Origin: Luscinia megarhynchos
Taxonomy: Eukaryota; Chordata; Aves; Passeriformes; Turdidae
Assembly (NCBI GenBank): GCA_034336665.1
Contig: CM067566.1
Coordinates: 18,830,330-18,894,329, forward strand
Direction of reading: 5' to 3'
DNA: 64,000 nucleotides
A model generated the notes under the pieces. The model was not told the DNA's origin, did no database searches, and worked only from the letters and a program-made list of their open reading frames with translations. Within the stretch, counting starts at the first letter, position 1, and the number at the start of each line of letters is the position of its first letter. Positions 37,182 to 50,800 of the stretch are shown here, piece by piece. A program made the translations under genes and the position numbers.

Positions 37182-37763
37182 AGTGTCCTTGCAGCCCTGA
37201 AGGCCAACAGTGTCCTGGGCCACATAGGGAGGAGGGCTACCAGCTGCTCAAGGGGTGCCACCCTTCTCCTCTAATAAGCTGAGACACATTTGAAATTCTG
37301 TCTTTGTAAGAGAGAAATGGACATTCTGGATCTAGTCCAGCAAAGAGTCATAAATGTGATCAAGGAATGGGAGTGTCTGTTATATGAGGAGATGTTGAGA
37401 GAGTTATGACTGCTCTGCCAGAAGAGAATATCCTGGAGGAGGAATATCAATGTCTTTTGCATGGTGTAGATATGAGCTGGACTTTTCTCAGTAGTAGCCA
37501 AGGAAAGGGCAACTGGCAATGACCACAAGCTAAGATACAGGCAACTTTATTTAAACCTCAGGAAAACACATTTACTGTGAGAGTGTCAGACACTGGCCCA
37601 GGTTACCCAGGAAGGCTATGAACTGTTCGTTCTTTGAGATACTTTAAAGCCAGCTGGACCCAGATTTGATCAACCCACCCTAACCATGCCTTTATCTGGG
37701 AGCTGGACTACATGATTTCCAGAGGTGCCTTCCCAATTCAGACATTCTGTGATTTTGTGATTA
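37182..37763 (+). mobile_element. CR1 LINE, 5'-truncated 3' half
   Basis: Begins with the CR1 ORF2 block GCCCTGAAGGCCAACAGTGT, continues through the C-terminal region (TTTACTGTGAGAGTGTCAGA; ACTGGCCCAGGTTACCCAGG) and ends in the characteristic 8-mer tail ATTCTGTGATTTTGTGATT at 37744-37762. Stops and frameshifts are frequent. It is a typical 5'-truncated CR1 copy in + orientation, with an apparently complete 3' end. Confidence 0.93.
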
Positions 37764-37900
37764 AGATCTTCCCATATTTTAGTTGAGGAGGAAAGAAAGT
37801 GAGCAATGAAAAAATTCTCTAAAAACATACCACATAAGCAGAATTAATTTAAAATGTAAGATATGCACTTCTCCAAGTATGCAATTGAACTGTTTAGCAT

Positions 37901-38575
37901 AGACTCACAGAATAAACTGAGTTAGAAGGGACCCATCAGGATCATTGAGTCCAATTCCTGGTCCTGTGCAGGACACCCCAAGAGTCACACCATGTGCCTG
38001 AGAGCACTGTCCAAACACTTCTTGAACTCTGTCAGGCTTGGTGCTGTGACCTGGGGAGCCTATTCCAGTGCCCAACCTCCCTCTGGGTGAGGAACCTTTT
38101 CCTGATATCCAACTAAACCTCCTCAATACAGCTTCTTGCCATTCTCTTGGATCCTGTCACTAATCACAGAGAAGAGATCAGTACCTATCCCTCCTCCCCC
38201 ACACGAGGAAGTTCTTACTGCAATGAAGTCTCCTGTGGAGTGAGCAGACCAAGTGAAGTCATCTGGTCCTCATATGGTTCCCCCTTAAGGCTCTCCCACC
38301 GTCTTTGTTGCCCTCCTTTGGACACTGTCTGATAGCTTAATATCTTATATTGCAGTGCCCAGAACTGCTCCCAGCACTGGAGGTGAGGCTGCCCCAGCTC
38401 AGAGCAGAGCAGGACAATCCCCTCCCGTGCCCAGCTGGCCGTGCTGTCCCTGATGCCCCCAGCACACACTCGGCCCTCCTGGCTGCCAGGGCACTGCTGG
38501 CTCATGTTCAGCTTTCCACTGACCAGGACCCTCAGGTCACTTTCCACTGTGCTGCTCTCCACTTCCCTGTAATTG
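37901..38575 (-). mobile_element. CR1 LINE, 5'-truncated, minus strand
   Basis: Reverse complement of a CR1 3' half. Its 3' end is at the left (TCACAGAATAAACTGAGTTA, then GAAGGGACCCATCAGGATCA), followed by CTTGAACTCTGTCAGGCTTG, the block TTTGTTGCCCTCCTTTGGAC and finally the ORF2 part GACCAGGACCCTCAGGTCAC at the right. Its subfamily differs from the + strand copy 137 bases to the left. The two copies are tail-to-tail, so their 3' ends face each other. The frame is broken, with several small deletions. Confidence 0.94.
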
Positions 38576-41500
38576 GAAAAGTGTGTGAAATCTTGACAGT
38601 TCCACATAATTCTTATTCATTAAAAAAATCTTGGGATATCTTTTTGCTCGTTCTCATTCCTCGTGATCTCTCAAAATGTTGTCATGCATTGTACTGAGGA
38701 GGTTACATGTAGTGTATAAAAAAATTCTGTCAAATTAATAAAGTGAACTTAGATGTAAAACAGACAGTGGGACACAGAATCATTTTATGAACAAGGAATA
38801 ACATATGCTTCTCTGTGAAAATTTTAGGTCTAGAGCTCTTCAGATTTTCCTAAAATGTTGAATCACATCTGGATAATTACAGCAGAAGCTGTAGATTTAT
38901 CATATTAAAAATTACCTCCTTTGAAGTGAGAGGGGTTTGATGTTTATGCAGAGGGAATATAATGATTGATTTAACTTTAGAGTAGACACTGGGCAGGACT
39001 GTGCATCATTACCAGCTCTGTTTATCTATTAAGAATAAAATATAATCTCTCAAAATACAAGGGTTATTGTTAGAAAATTAGACAATATGTATGTTCAGAA
39101 ATTTAAAAAAAATCAGCACAGTATTTCTTATGATATAGAACAGTGGTGTAATTTCAGAAAAATTAAGAAAAATTAGAAGGAGTAGGAGGGTAAGCAATAA
39201 ATTTTTGCTGAGAGATAGCAGAAAACCTGGTAACAGCTGAAATGATGAAATTGTTATCATGTAAATATGAGGATGAAATGTACTGAAATGCTAAAGTAGT
39301 AGTCATTTTAAGGGATTTGAAATAGAACTTATGGTATCTATAGAGATCTGAAATTACAACTGCTTCTTGTAGGAAGCTTACTCAGATTTCAAGAAGCAAA
39401 GGTTTTCTCATAAAGTATGAAATGAAACATGTGCAGGTCTTGGCCCTCAATATCTTGTGCTTTTTAAACACCAATACCAAAGGAAACAGGACATTAAAGA
39501 GTTTTGTTAAACTAAATTATTGCAGATGGATGCTGCAAGTCAGTTATGCCTTTGCTATGACTAAAAAAAAGAATAGAAGGATGCAGGGGTAAAAGACATC
39601 ATTTGATCTGACATTTTGTACCACTAAGATGACCAGGTCAAGAAAATTCAGCTCTGTGAGGCCTGTATGGGCAAGTTACAACAGCCATAGCTAGACTTGT
39701 GGCACATAATGAGGTCAATCTGGTTGTATTGACATGACAACTACTACAGGTTTGTGAACATGCTTTGATAATATAAACAAAGCATATGTATTCAATAGAA
39801 TATGCTAATTGGCTAAGGCAAAAATCTGTGCCAGGCACCATGCTAACAAACAGACAGCATTGCATAGTTCAGTTTACTAACAGAGATACAGGCATAGGTT
39901 CCAGCATCTGTTCTGGTGATAACTAAAGATGTCCTGACTTTGAAACATTCTGGTCTGTGCTACACGTACATAGGTACAGATAGCCCAGAGAGAAAAGTCT
40001 GGCTATGCTCCATATCTGATAAAAAAAGTGTAATCTCCTCTTTCATTCTGTTATCACACCATCTCTTTTGTTTTTATCCCACAAAGCCCTCATTCTCAAG
40101 TCTAAATTGTCCATTAAGCTGTTGCTCATTGTGCAATATGTGTATTGGACCCCTTCTACTGAACTCTTAATAGATTACAGATCTGTAAAAGAGCTAAAAT
40201 GACATAAAATGTAAAGGAGTCAGATATCTATGTCTCTCTCAATTTTCCTAGAAAATCTGACCTTTTGAACTCTTGCTTTTTAGTCTTTGCCATCTTCTGC
40301 TCCCTATTCACTACATGATGTAGCTAAAATGATCTTTTTTTAAAATAGGTCTTACTTTTAGTGTCCTTTAGAGTTTGTCCCTCCTTTCCACAGTAAGCTG
40401 CTCCTCCATTGTCAAGGGGCTATAGTAAATGGGTTGATCCAAGCTAATCCAAGATGACATTAGTGACTAACTGCAATTCTTCTTTATATACATTGGAAGA
40501 TGGAGGTGTGGTCAGCAACAGTACTCCTAGACACTTTAACAACTTGATATTCTTTATCTTTCTCTTGTGTTTCTGCAAGCTATTTTGCCTGTTTCTCTTA
40601 TCCTCATACAAGACTTTCCTTACTTTGAAAGCTTTGACCTAGTTAGAACTGACCTTTGTCGAGGTAATTAAGCATTTTTTGTACAGCAGGTTTATTTTTA
40701 TTGATTTACAGGTTTTTCAGATTAAAAAAACACCAAACCCAAACCATAAGTGATCTCCCTGGACCCACCCTGAAAATTCTAATTCTTAATTCTTGTAGCA
40801 CTGGAAATTTCAGTTTTAGCAGTTAAAGAAGACTGAAAGGCTGTTCCAGGAGGAGAGGGGAGGTAGAGTGAATTTTGTTTACTTTTTAACTTTAAAGAAA
40901 TGGTTCCATTTTTGATTTTTTTTTAATTTTTTTTTTTTTTTCCTTCTGGAGAAAAGCCCATTGCCCAGCCTGCTGTAAGCAATTCATATATTCTTTTCAG
41001 TTAGAATTTATAATATTCCCACACTCTTGACTGGGATAAGGTATAATCCAGCAATTAGCAGTGTGCCTCACATTACCCATTACCCATGGATGTGTAGCCA
41101 AGCCAGGCTGAATGATCAGTGTAGGCATAGAGCTTCTTAACTTGGCACAGTAATCTGGACCAACCATGCTAAAAGATGGGCCAGCAGTCTCACAGAGCTT
41201 GCTGCACTGAACTAAAAGTGCCACACTAAATCTGCTGTGAATCCTCCTGCCTCCACAAAATGGAACAAATCCGTTTTTGAGCTACACTGTCCTTTCAGTG
41301 TTATTTAGTGAAGCTACTGTTACTACAGTCCAGTCAGTTAGTTCAGTTATTCCACCCAGAATTTCTCCACTTTTGAATGTTTAAAGTTTTAAATTTAGAA
41401 ACAGAAAAATGAGAAAACCAAGAAAAGTTCCAATATTTTTAATTTAGAAAACCTAACAACTACCTTATTTTTCTTAATTACCCACCATTTATTACAAAAA

Positions 41501-44286
41501 TTAACTCCTGAGTGAATTGTTATGGTAACAAGTTATACACCATGAAATATTTAACACGGACAAACAAACATGGGCTCAAAAACTTAGAAGAATGCCCAGC
41601 TATGATAGGGTCATTCTTTTAATGAAAGAAAGGAGACTGTACATTTCGATCAAAGGGAAAAAAAGGGAATGTCAATTTCTTAATGTTGTTATGACATAAT
41701 TAGGAGTAACAGGAGCAGCACGATTTGACACTGTTGGGATTTACTATTAATGGACTTTATCCATAAGAATTCACAGTACCAAGATTTCTGCTAGCATCAA
41801 CTAGGGTCCAGAGTTTCACAAGTATTTAGTGGGACCTCATTATGAGATTTTTGGGGTGCTTCTAATCTGTAACTTTTTGGTGCCTCAAGCATTTTTGCAA
41901 ATACAGTCTCTCTTGCTTTGACTTTTCTTATAGAATTATTATCTGGGCCTCGAATGTCTCCTGTAAATAAGTACATGTGCCAGGCAAGCCCTAGGCATGA
42001 TTTTTGAGCTCACAGTGGTGATAGTTTAGATGAGCTGAGGACACAGGGATCAAAAGCTACAGAGAAGAAGAGCTTTTACTGTACAGCAAGAAGTATTTAA
42101 CATTCCTATTTCCTAGGATTGAATAACCTTCTATATTTTTTAACTGAAAGTGGATTCCTTTCCTTTGTTCACTTCTTAGTTAGTCTGTTTCTTCTAGATT
42201 TTGTTTATATTAATAAATTGTACCTGACTCCTTTTTGCCCTACTTAGGCATAGTTGGTAATGTTCCTTTGTTTTTAATGTTAGACATAGATTTTTCTTTT
42301 CTCATCTTATTACTTATCGTTCATATTTAATGCTGCACACAGAATTATCTTTTAGACTCTTTTTACCTTTTGATTTCCTATATTTAATGACACACCCAAT
42401 TGTTTGATATCCTTTTTTCCCCTAGGAACCTGTCAGTGCTCTCTATTTAGCTACTTTGAACTAGCTTTCATCTTTTAGTATTTAAATCATCTAAGTTCTC
42501 ATGCATCATACTGCATTGTTCCTCATTATTTACTCCATCTGACTATGATGCCATTCTCTTCAAACTAGTGTTACTTTTTTCTTTGTTTCAGGCTCTTTGT
42601 TTTTAATTTTCCAAGTCAGATTTACGCTTATTACATGACTCCCACACCTTAGCTACTGTCATTAACCTCAGATGTGAGACTTTATCAAAAGGGTTTTCAG
42701 AAGCTTGTCTGATGTGTCTTATCTACTGCAGCTCGTTTTTTGTCTGCGACCAAGGAGAGTTATTGAATGGCAGAAGGCTCCTCTCCCTGGAAGCTAAGTG
42801 CCCAACCCTCTGAGTGCTTTGTTTGAATGTAGGTCTCCAACATGGCAGTCTACAATAGAAGCACTTGACAAAAGGATTGATTTCTACATCCAGCACCGGA
42901 AAAATGCATATAATTTCCATGTATTACATGGTGTATGTACCACATAATTTGAAACATTTTTTTCCTAGCTGCGCTGCATATCCTGTTGGAAGCCTGGGCT
43001 ATGTTGAATGTGATTTCTATTGTAAAAAAATGGCATTAACTTCAGAGTTAAACTCTCTGTGCTTGGCATCACTTCCACAGAACTTTACCAGATATTATAA
43101 ATTGTTTGCTTGCCAACCAAAATCCAAATCTAAAGAGCAATTCCAAATCTGAAATTGTGCTTGTTAAGTACCAGCCTGTGTAGAGAGCCTAATTGGAACG
43201 GGATGAGTTTTTCCTGTAGATACTTCAAAAAAACACACTTCACTGAATTTGCATTTACATTTAAAAATGCTTTAAATCCTGATGATTCATAAGGATCAGT
43301 AAATAAGGAAAGAAAGTAACCTTCAGGAAAGTGCTATATTTTGGTCCTAAATACTCTGGGTAACGCTATGCATTCCATTTCAAAGAAAGTATTTCATCAT
43401 TGATGAATGATGACAAGGAAATAAAGGGGAAATCTCACCTATTAGTAGAATGGAAATAAAATTCTAAAATTACAAGAGTATTTATAGGATAAAAGCATAA
43501 AAAATGCCCAAGTAGTAAAAATCAGGGTGTCAGGAACATTTGTTCTATATGCCCTATGCTTTAGAAATAGGAGACATTTCCTAAAAGACAGTAAATGAAC
43601 TTCAGATCATCATCACATCTCAGTGTCCATAAAAATGCTAGGAAAAAAATCTCATACCCCAATATTTAAGGCTATATTGAGCAACAGAGACCAAATCAAG
43701 ACTTTTTGGATACAAGAAGTCTTTTATTCCACCTTTACCTACATCACATTTCTCTATTGTTTCTATTACTTGCTATCATCTGAGACTACATGTATCACTG
43801 GTGACTTGAATGACACCTTCTGTTGGTGCTCACTGCAAATTGTGTTAATAAGGAAATAAATTAAATCCATTAGAACTGCTGTCTTCGTAGCTGACTTTAA
43901 TTCAAAGATGCTTTGAATCAAAACATAATCAAACTTTTAGCCTTGAGGCTTCACAATCAAGTTAGACTGATCAAAGGAGGAAGTTTTGTGTAATGTTTAA
44001 TCTAATATAATTGAGGACGTAACACAGGTGGTTTTGCTCCCCTTCCTGTTAGCCTTCTTCATATGATCCTGCCCTTCTTAAATCTTTGTGTCTGTTTGTT
44101 TGAACTTTCTGATCTAGCTTGTTCTGCTGTTGCTTACATGTTATATCTGATAATATCCAGGCACTGGAAAAAACCTGTGAGTAGGAGATCACTTTTGAAC
44201 TGGATCACACTTTGTGAAAAATGCACATTTAGGTCAATTTTTCTCCTCATACCTATTTGCGTGCTCCATTTCCATTTTTTTGACAA
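38576..44286. other. AT-rich unique noncoding sequence
   Basis: No recognisable gene or interspersed repeat. A T-rich run lies at 40916-40941. The frame at 42865-43152 (95 codons, + strand) contains several Cys and Tyr codons but matches no family I know, and the opposite strand is also partly open there. Confidence 0.55.
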
Positions 44287-44541
44287 TGTGCTGGCTTGGC
44301 TGGGGTAGAGTTAATTTTCTTCACAGTGGCTGGTGTGTGTATTAGACTTCAGCTGAACACAGGGTGGATAATGTTGAGATGTTTTTGTTCTTGCTGAACA
44401 GGGCTTACACAGAGCCAAGGCCTCTTCTGCTTTTTGCACTGCTGTGCTCAAAGAAGTTGGGGGTGCATGGAGGTTGGGCAGCCAGAGCAGGTGACCCAAA
44501 CTGACCCAAGGGATATTCCAGACCATGGGACATGCTCAGTG

Positions 44542-44547
44542 TATAAA
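44542..44547 (+). promoter_or_regulatory. LTR TATA box
   Basis: TATAAA in the context CTCAGTGTATAAAGTGGGG, at the position of the U3 core promoter. The same hexamer is kept in the 58-kb copy (58410-58415) and lost in the 54-kb copy. It is intact as sequence; activity is unknown. Confidence 0.6.
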
Positions 44548-44726
44548 GTGGGGGAAGAAGGAAGAAGAGTGGGGCATTTGGAGTGATGGTGTTTGTCTTT
44601 CCAAGCTCCCATTACATGTGAGAGAGTCCTGCTCTCCTGGAGATGGCTGAATGCTGTCTGCTCATGGGAAGCAGTGAAATAATTTATTGTTTGGCTTTGT
44701 TTGTGTGCACTGCTTTTACTTTCCCT

Positions 44727-44732
44727 ATTAAA
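44727..44732 (+). promoter_or_regulatory. LTR polyadenylation signal ATTAAA
   Basis: ATTAAA within CCCTATTAAACTGTC, about 180 bases downstream of the TATA box, the expected R-region position. The 58-kb copy has lost it (CTATTTATCTG). Confidence 0.5.
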
Positions 44733-44859
44733 CTGTCATTATCTCAACCTGTGAGTTTTCTGGCTTTTTCCCTTCTGATTTCCTCCTTGATCCTGCTGGT
44801 GTGGGACTGAGCAAGCAACTGCATGGGGCTTGGTTGCTGCTTGCTATTAAATCCTGACA

Positions 44860-47800
44860 GACAGCTAGAGTGGTTATATAGCTCAGCAGTTGTTTGGGTT
44901 TTTTATATATATATGATTCATACCATAGATTGAAATAAGTAAAGTTAGTGCAAGAGAATAGCAAGGAAGCCCTGGTGAGAAGGTGAAGGTAATTATGGAC
45001 AGAATTACCCTTTCTAATAGCTGCCTGGTTTAGCTTGATTTAAGCTGACTGTGGAGCTATCGAAAGAAGCCAAATTCAGGTTCCTCTAATGAGCATATTT
45101 CATACAAGCCTCTCAAAACAAAGTGAAATAGGTCAAATAGTAATCACAGTCTTGTATTGAAAAAGGTTTTCTGTCCTAGAGAGTTCAATACTAGCTCTGT
45201 TCCTGATCTGAGAGCCTTAGATGACTTAAGGCTGTATGCAGAATAAACAACATAGTGAATTGTACCCAGAAATAAAAATGTAACTGCTGCAGGGCAGAGA
45301 GCAATCATTAAATATGTTCCTCACAATGACTCAGTTGACTCCAAAGATGAATTACTCCTGTTAGCAGTAGATTAAGTTTCCATGCCAGGTGTTTCTCTAA
45401 CATAGTAGGATAACCTGTTTCAGTAGAGTTTGGGCTGCATGGATGTGTATCCCTGCCTTCAATTCAATCTCAGGGAAGGATGCTCAAGCTGTACAGGGAA
45501 ATAAGACAGGGAGAGTGAGAGAGAAAAGGCATATTTGCCATTCTGAGGGCTAAATATGTCTTACGAAACTGTGACAGTAAAATATATTGACAGAGGTCAG
45601 TTAAATTTACTCTGCTAAAAATACATCACCAACAAAGTTGTGCAGATTCTGCCTTTGGTCCTCAGTATCATTTCTGTTCTAGGGAAGTCAGTTATTGGGA
45701 AATCCCATACCTGCCTTGCTAGAGTGAAAGGGTTCTACTTCTTAGACTCTTTTAGCCAAGACACCAAAATTCCTTTGAATATTGATGACATTACAAATTT
45801 AGATGTTGCTTCATTCTTGTTTTACAGCTAAAACTCAACCCAAACCAAACCAAACAACCGAGGAAAACAAAAATAAGAAAGAAGCAGGAAAACCGCAAAA
45901 TAATTTGCTAATGTAACTCTCAGACAGGAAGAATAAAACATGAGTCTTTGTCATTCTGAAAATTCAAAGGAGTAAATCTACCAGATGTCCTAGCCAACTC
46001 AATAGAGAAATTACCAAAGCTCACAGTGGTTTTGGCAAAATTTACTGATGAAGCAGCTAAATTTTTTTAATGAATTTTGTCTAATATTATCAGAAATCTC
46101 CCAGATTGCATTGAAACCGAATGGTCTACTAAATAAAGATGTCTATAAAATTTAAGACTACAAAATGGCTTAAACAAGACCTAAGTGGGCAAGGCAGGGT
46201 GGCATTTGGACATGAATTGACATGAGAATAGGTTTAAAATATTTTTTTCTCTTTTAGTAGCCTCAGCATTCCTTGTTTATAGGTGTTTAAAATCTGCATT
46301 TCTGAAGACCCAGATCTATAAATATCAGAGTTAGTCTTCTATGAATTGTAATGTCCTCAACCAGTTAGGTGTAGCCAGGACTACCTAGGGGAGATATGAT
46401 CATCAACACAGATTCTTTGGAGTTTATTTTCACTGCTCTTGCTCAATGGCTACTTGGAAACAGATGGAGAAATTTAACAATTTTCTTTTCAGCTATCCAA
46501 CAGTATTCATGCCCACACTTGTGGAAAACAGGACCTTTTGTTCCTATTTAGCAGTTTGCTGAAGGGTTAGATACCATCTGACTTAAAAATACCCATCCGC
46601 ACTGTTAATAAAATTGTGGCCAAATAATTATTAGTCTCATTTTGCTCCCTCTCTTTTCTGCATATATACATATCTATATGTGTGTGTGTGTATATTACAT
46701 GTATTACATACAAACCTCTACCTTTCATATTACATACACTTATATCCTTATAATATAAATACATTTATTTAAATTAAATACTTTGATGATGCAGACCTAA
46801 CACAGTTTAGAATTGTGAGTCACCAATGTAATTTGTAAGTATTTATGATTTAGAGTTTACTCAAACCACCTTTCAATACATATTTTAATCAAAAGGTTCC
46901 TTCCCAGGTAGTAGACGGATGAGTTACTTGATTATTAAGTGGACCCATAATAAATAGTTTCAAATCCCACACCGTGGTGAAGTTTCATTAATTTGTTTCT
47001 GCTTATATTGGACTCAAGCACCTGAAGTTCTTGTAACATAATGGCACACTGACAGGGAAGGGATAGCACAGGAAGAAAAGGAAATTACATGATTATTTTT
47101 AGGGAATTTCATAATTCCAACTGGAACTGAATCACATTATAATTGTACCCATATGCACATAACAATGTAATTAATTTTTGAGACTATTAATAATATGAAA
47201 GTATCAATAAGTCTCATAGTAACAGGTTAAAATTCACTGCATTTATTGCCCAATGAAAATTGTGTCAACTTCCAGCAGATGCACTATTTCTTTGATGCTT
47301 CATGCCTATTACACTCATCGTATTGTGTTACATACAGATAACACAATGTGACTCTTCAAACTGGATATGGCTCACATCTGAAATACTGAGTCAGGGAATA
47401 ATACAGGGTGACATGGATGAAATAAAGGATTTTGATTCTGTTTGATTTTGAGTTGCTTTGCATTTTTGGATATAACTCAAATCCTAAAGATAAAACTATA
47501 TATACTCCTCATTACGGACTTGAAAATTTAAAAGAAATCTGTGCACACCTTAACTATTAATTGAATGTACAGGAAATTAATGCATTTCTCAATTCAGTGA
47601 AAAACTAGTGCAATTAATGATGGTGACAGCCAGGAACCTGAGTCTACAAAGCATTTTCATACTATAGGCATTATCTTGTGGTGGTTTCTTTAGGAATGTT
47701 TCACAGGAGCTGATAAAGCACTAGATGTCTGAGATGTTGAAATATCATACTGAGAAGAGTTGTATAGTCCCCAGACAGACATTTTGAATTGTAAAGCCTT

Positions 47801-50800
47801 GTATCAATATCTGTTACCACCAGCTACTACCATCTTAATTCCACAACATTTTATTGCACTGTTGTGAAGGAGTAGATTGTAACTTTGATGTTTGCATGTT
47901 GACAGCTGTGATCAAATTGTTTTCTTATATGATCAAACTGACACACAGAAAAGAGGAAAAACTCAGAAAGAATATAAAACATACTTGAAAGCTATAATTG
48001 AACTTAAGTCCACAATCTCTAAAACATTCTTGCTTTATTGTGCTATGTCAGATGTTAAATACATTATAACTTCAGTTAGAATTGAGACCATATTACATTA
48101 CTCATGCTATAATTCTGTATGCTTTTTTCCCCTGTATACAATTATTGAATAAAATTGTTTATAAAACACTGTTGCCTGATAGGCTTTGGAGGGATGATCA
48201 ACATACCTAGTTATTCCCTTTGGCTGAGTCTGAGAACATGATTGGAATTTTCTTAGTCTCTAAATATTGAACATTGATTTCTTTTTTCTCTCTTCTTTTA
48301 CTTTCCAGTAAATTTAAGTTTAATACATAGTCTCTGATACTGGACTTCTACATGGTTTTCATGGTTATAGACTGTGTTCCACTGTCTATAACTGTGCTCT
48401 ACATAGATAGACTGTCACTAGCTGGAGTTTTGAGTATGATTTTTTTTTTAAATGTGTTTCATACATCTTGGTTTTGGTTTTGGGTTTTTTTTGAGAAGGA
48501 AGGCAAAAATTCTAGCAGTGGATAGTAAATCCAGGTCATAAAGAAAAATATGTAAGAAATGCAACCATCACAAAGAATGCATCTTTTAAATGTTATATAC
48601 ATGAAGAGAACAACATGGCCAAATTTTTATAAGTACCTAACATCAAAAATGGAACTATCAAATATCATCTTTGAGAATACAAGATGTAGGTTGGGTAATT
48701 CATAGAACTTGTTTTTATAAGTCTCTTATGTAAGTACTATGTAAGAGATCAGAGAAAACCTTCAATAAATCCTTTAGCACCTAAAGGAAAATTTCAGGCA
48801 GCAAGAGTTCATAAGCAAGAAATCATGTTAAATTAACTTGTTATCAAAAAAATTTAACAATTTTCTACAGAAGGTAAGGTCAATGCAGTGTGCATAATAG
48901 GCACTGTAATTCCTCTGACTTCAGTAAAAGATCTAACCTATTAAATCAAGGGTGAATTTGAAATATTTTTCTAGAAATCCCAAGACATGTTGTATATAGC
49001 AATACAGTATATATAGCAATGCATAGAATGTGAGCTTGGAAAATATAAATAATGGCATTATCTTTCATTGTGATTAATATCTGATTAGATTTTTTTTTAC
49101 TTGTCACAGAGGTGTTACTAATGACCTTTATATCCCAGTGCTGTTCAAGTCTCATTGAACATCTCCATGAACCAGCAGCAGGTATCAAAAATAGAGCTCA
49201 GTAAATTATGTAAGGTGAAGTATCTTTCTTTTTGAGGAACATAACTTTAAATGTCATCATCCAGATGTTGTACATAACATTTTTTATTTATTTCTGTCAC
49301 CCTGGAGGAAACAGATACTATTCTCTGTAATATCAGATTTCAGCACCTAAAGATGTGAAATGGCACTTTCACTCCGAGTAGTTTCTGGCTAAATTTCTAG
49401 CCTGATTAAAAGGAAAGAGAAATTTATAATATGGTCATTTATTGGGAAAAAAAAAAAAAGTTAAATACACATCATCTTCACCAAATAAAGGTTACAAGGG
49501 GTTATAACGACTGTCTATGAATATTTGAGGGAGCAATGTCAAACAGGGTCATATAAAAAATACAGAAGGTTTATTGAAAATTACCTATCAAATCAATAAA
49601 ATAATGAAATAATTTAATGCAGTTGTAAATGTAAGGTGGAAATGTACTCTGTGCTGGCAGAAATTTGGACTAATGACACAATACATCTTTTCTGATTTTA
49701 GATTTTTTGATTCTCTTATCCTTTATAGGCTAAGAAGATTGGGTAAAATATCTTTCATCTGAGACTACTTGAAATATTAGAGTTGGGGTACTGGAAATTT
49801 ATCAAAGAGTCTGAAAAACTTGCTGGTATTGGTATAACTACTCAGAGTGAAAAGATGAACAGAGATTAGTAGTGATTCTGGCTCACAAAGTTTATTTTAT
49901 GTATTCATTTACATATGTATATTAGTATTCTTATATATTTAAATATAATCTGCATATATGTCTATATCTGTCTATATGTCTATAATTCTATAATCAGAAA
50001 GTTATATGCAGAGTATAAGTTTGGAGGTATTTTAGCTTCATCTATGATATTCCAAACAATTTTTGGAGATTGAAGCTCTATGCCTCTGTTTCACTTAGAA
50101 AACTTTTGGGATTTTAAGAGCTAGATGCTAAACTTTGTCTTATTACAGTTTATTTTACTGAATAGTAGAAGTCAAGAGGTCTACCTTAAGTCTACATGTA
50201 TCCAGTCATTCATCATTTTACCAGATGTCTTAGGAAGAAAAGGTTATACTTGTTGTCTTGCAGGTATCCTTATCAGAGAAGAGCTGAAAACCTAAAACAG
50301 CAGTAACAGTATCACAAGTTAGTCAACAGCAATGTCAAAAATAGTGTTTGTTCTTTGCTTCATAATTTTGACTGCTTTCAGATACCTCTATATTGTTCAG
50401 CATATACTTGCCTCCTAACAAAATAGGACAGAATTTTTCATCTATAAAGAAATAAATTGCCTCAGAAATCTATTCAAAGAATTTGTGCATCTTCTAGTGA
50501 TGCAAAGTAATAAAAAAATAAGCAAACCTGTATGGCATTTCAGTGGAAAGTAGTGTGTTTTAAATTAAAGCAGTCAAGGACCATCAGCTAGCAGGCTAAT
50601 CTATGCAAATATTCCCTTCTATGTTGAGAAAGCACTCACAGCAACATCATCCTGACTTAGTGCTTCATTACAGGCAAGAAGTAATATCACTGTCCATTGG
50701 TGCTGAGCTTTCAAAAGTGACAAAGTACCACATCAGAAGAAAACTGATGTGAATAAGAGCACTCTGCTGATCAGAAGACTACAGATGAGTTTTAGTGTCC

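Larger units (their letters stand above)
44287..44859 (+). mobile_element. Solo LTR of an avian endogenous retrovirus, family A (ERVL-like)
   Basis: 573 bp beginning TGTGCTGGCTTGGCTGGGGT and ending in ...CCTGACA, so TG...CA termini are kept. It contains GGGATATTCCAGACC near 44510, a TATA box (44542-44547), CTTTGCTTG-like sequence replaced by TTTGGCTTTGTTTG, and ATTAAA (44727-44732). The flanks are GACAA (44282-44286) and GACAG (44860-44864), a 5-bp duplication with one mismatch, the size expected for ERVL-type integration. No retroviral coding sequence lies next to it, so it is a solo LTR. Frames inside it are not genes. Confidence 0.9.

Noticed and set aside
46674..46695. TA/TG dinucleotide run
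   Set aside because: Too short to be a notable microsatellite.
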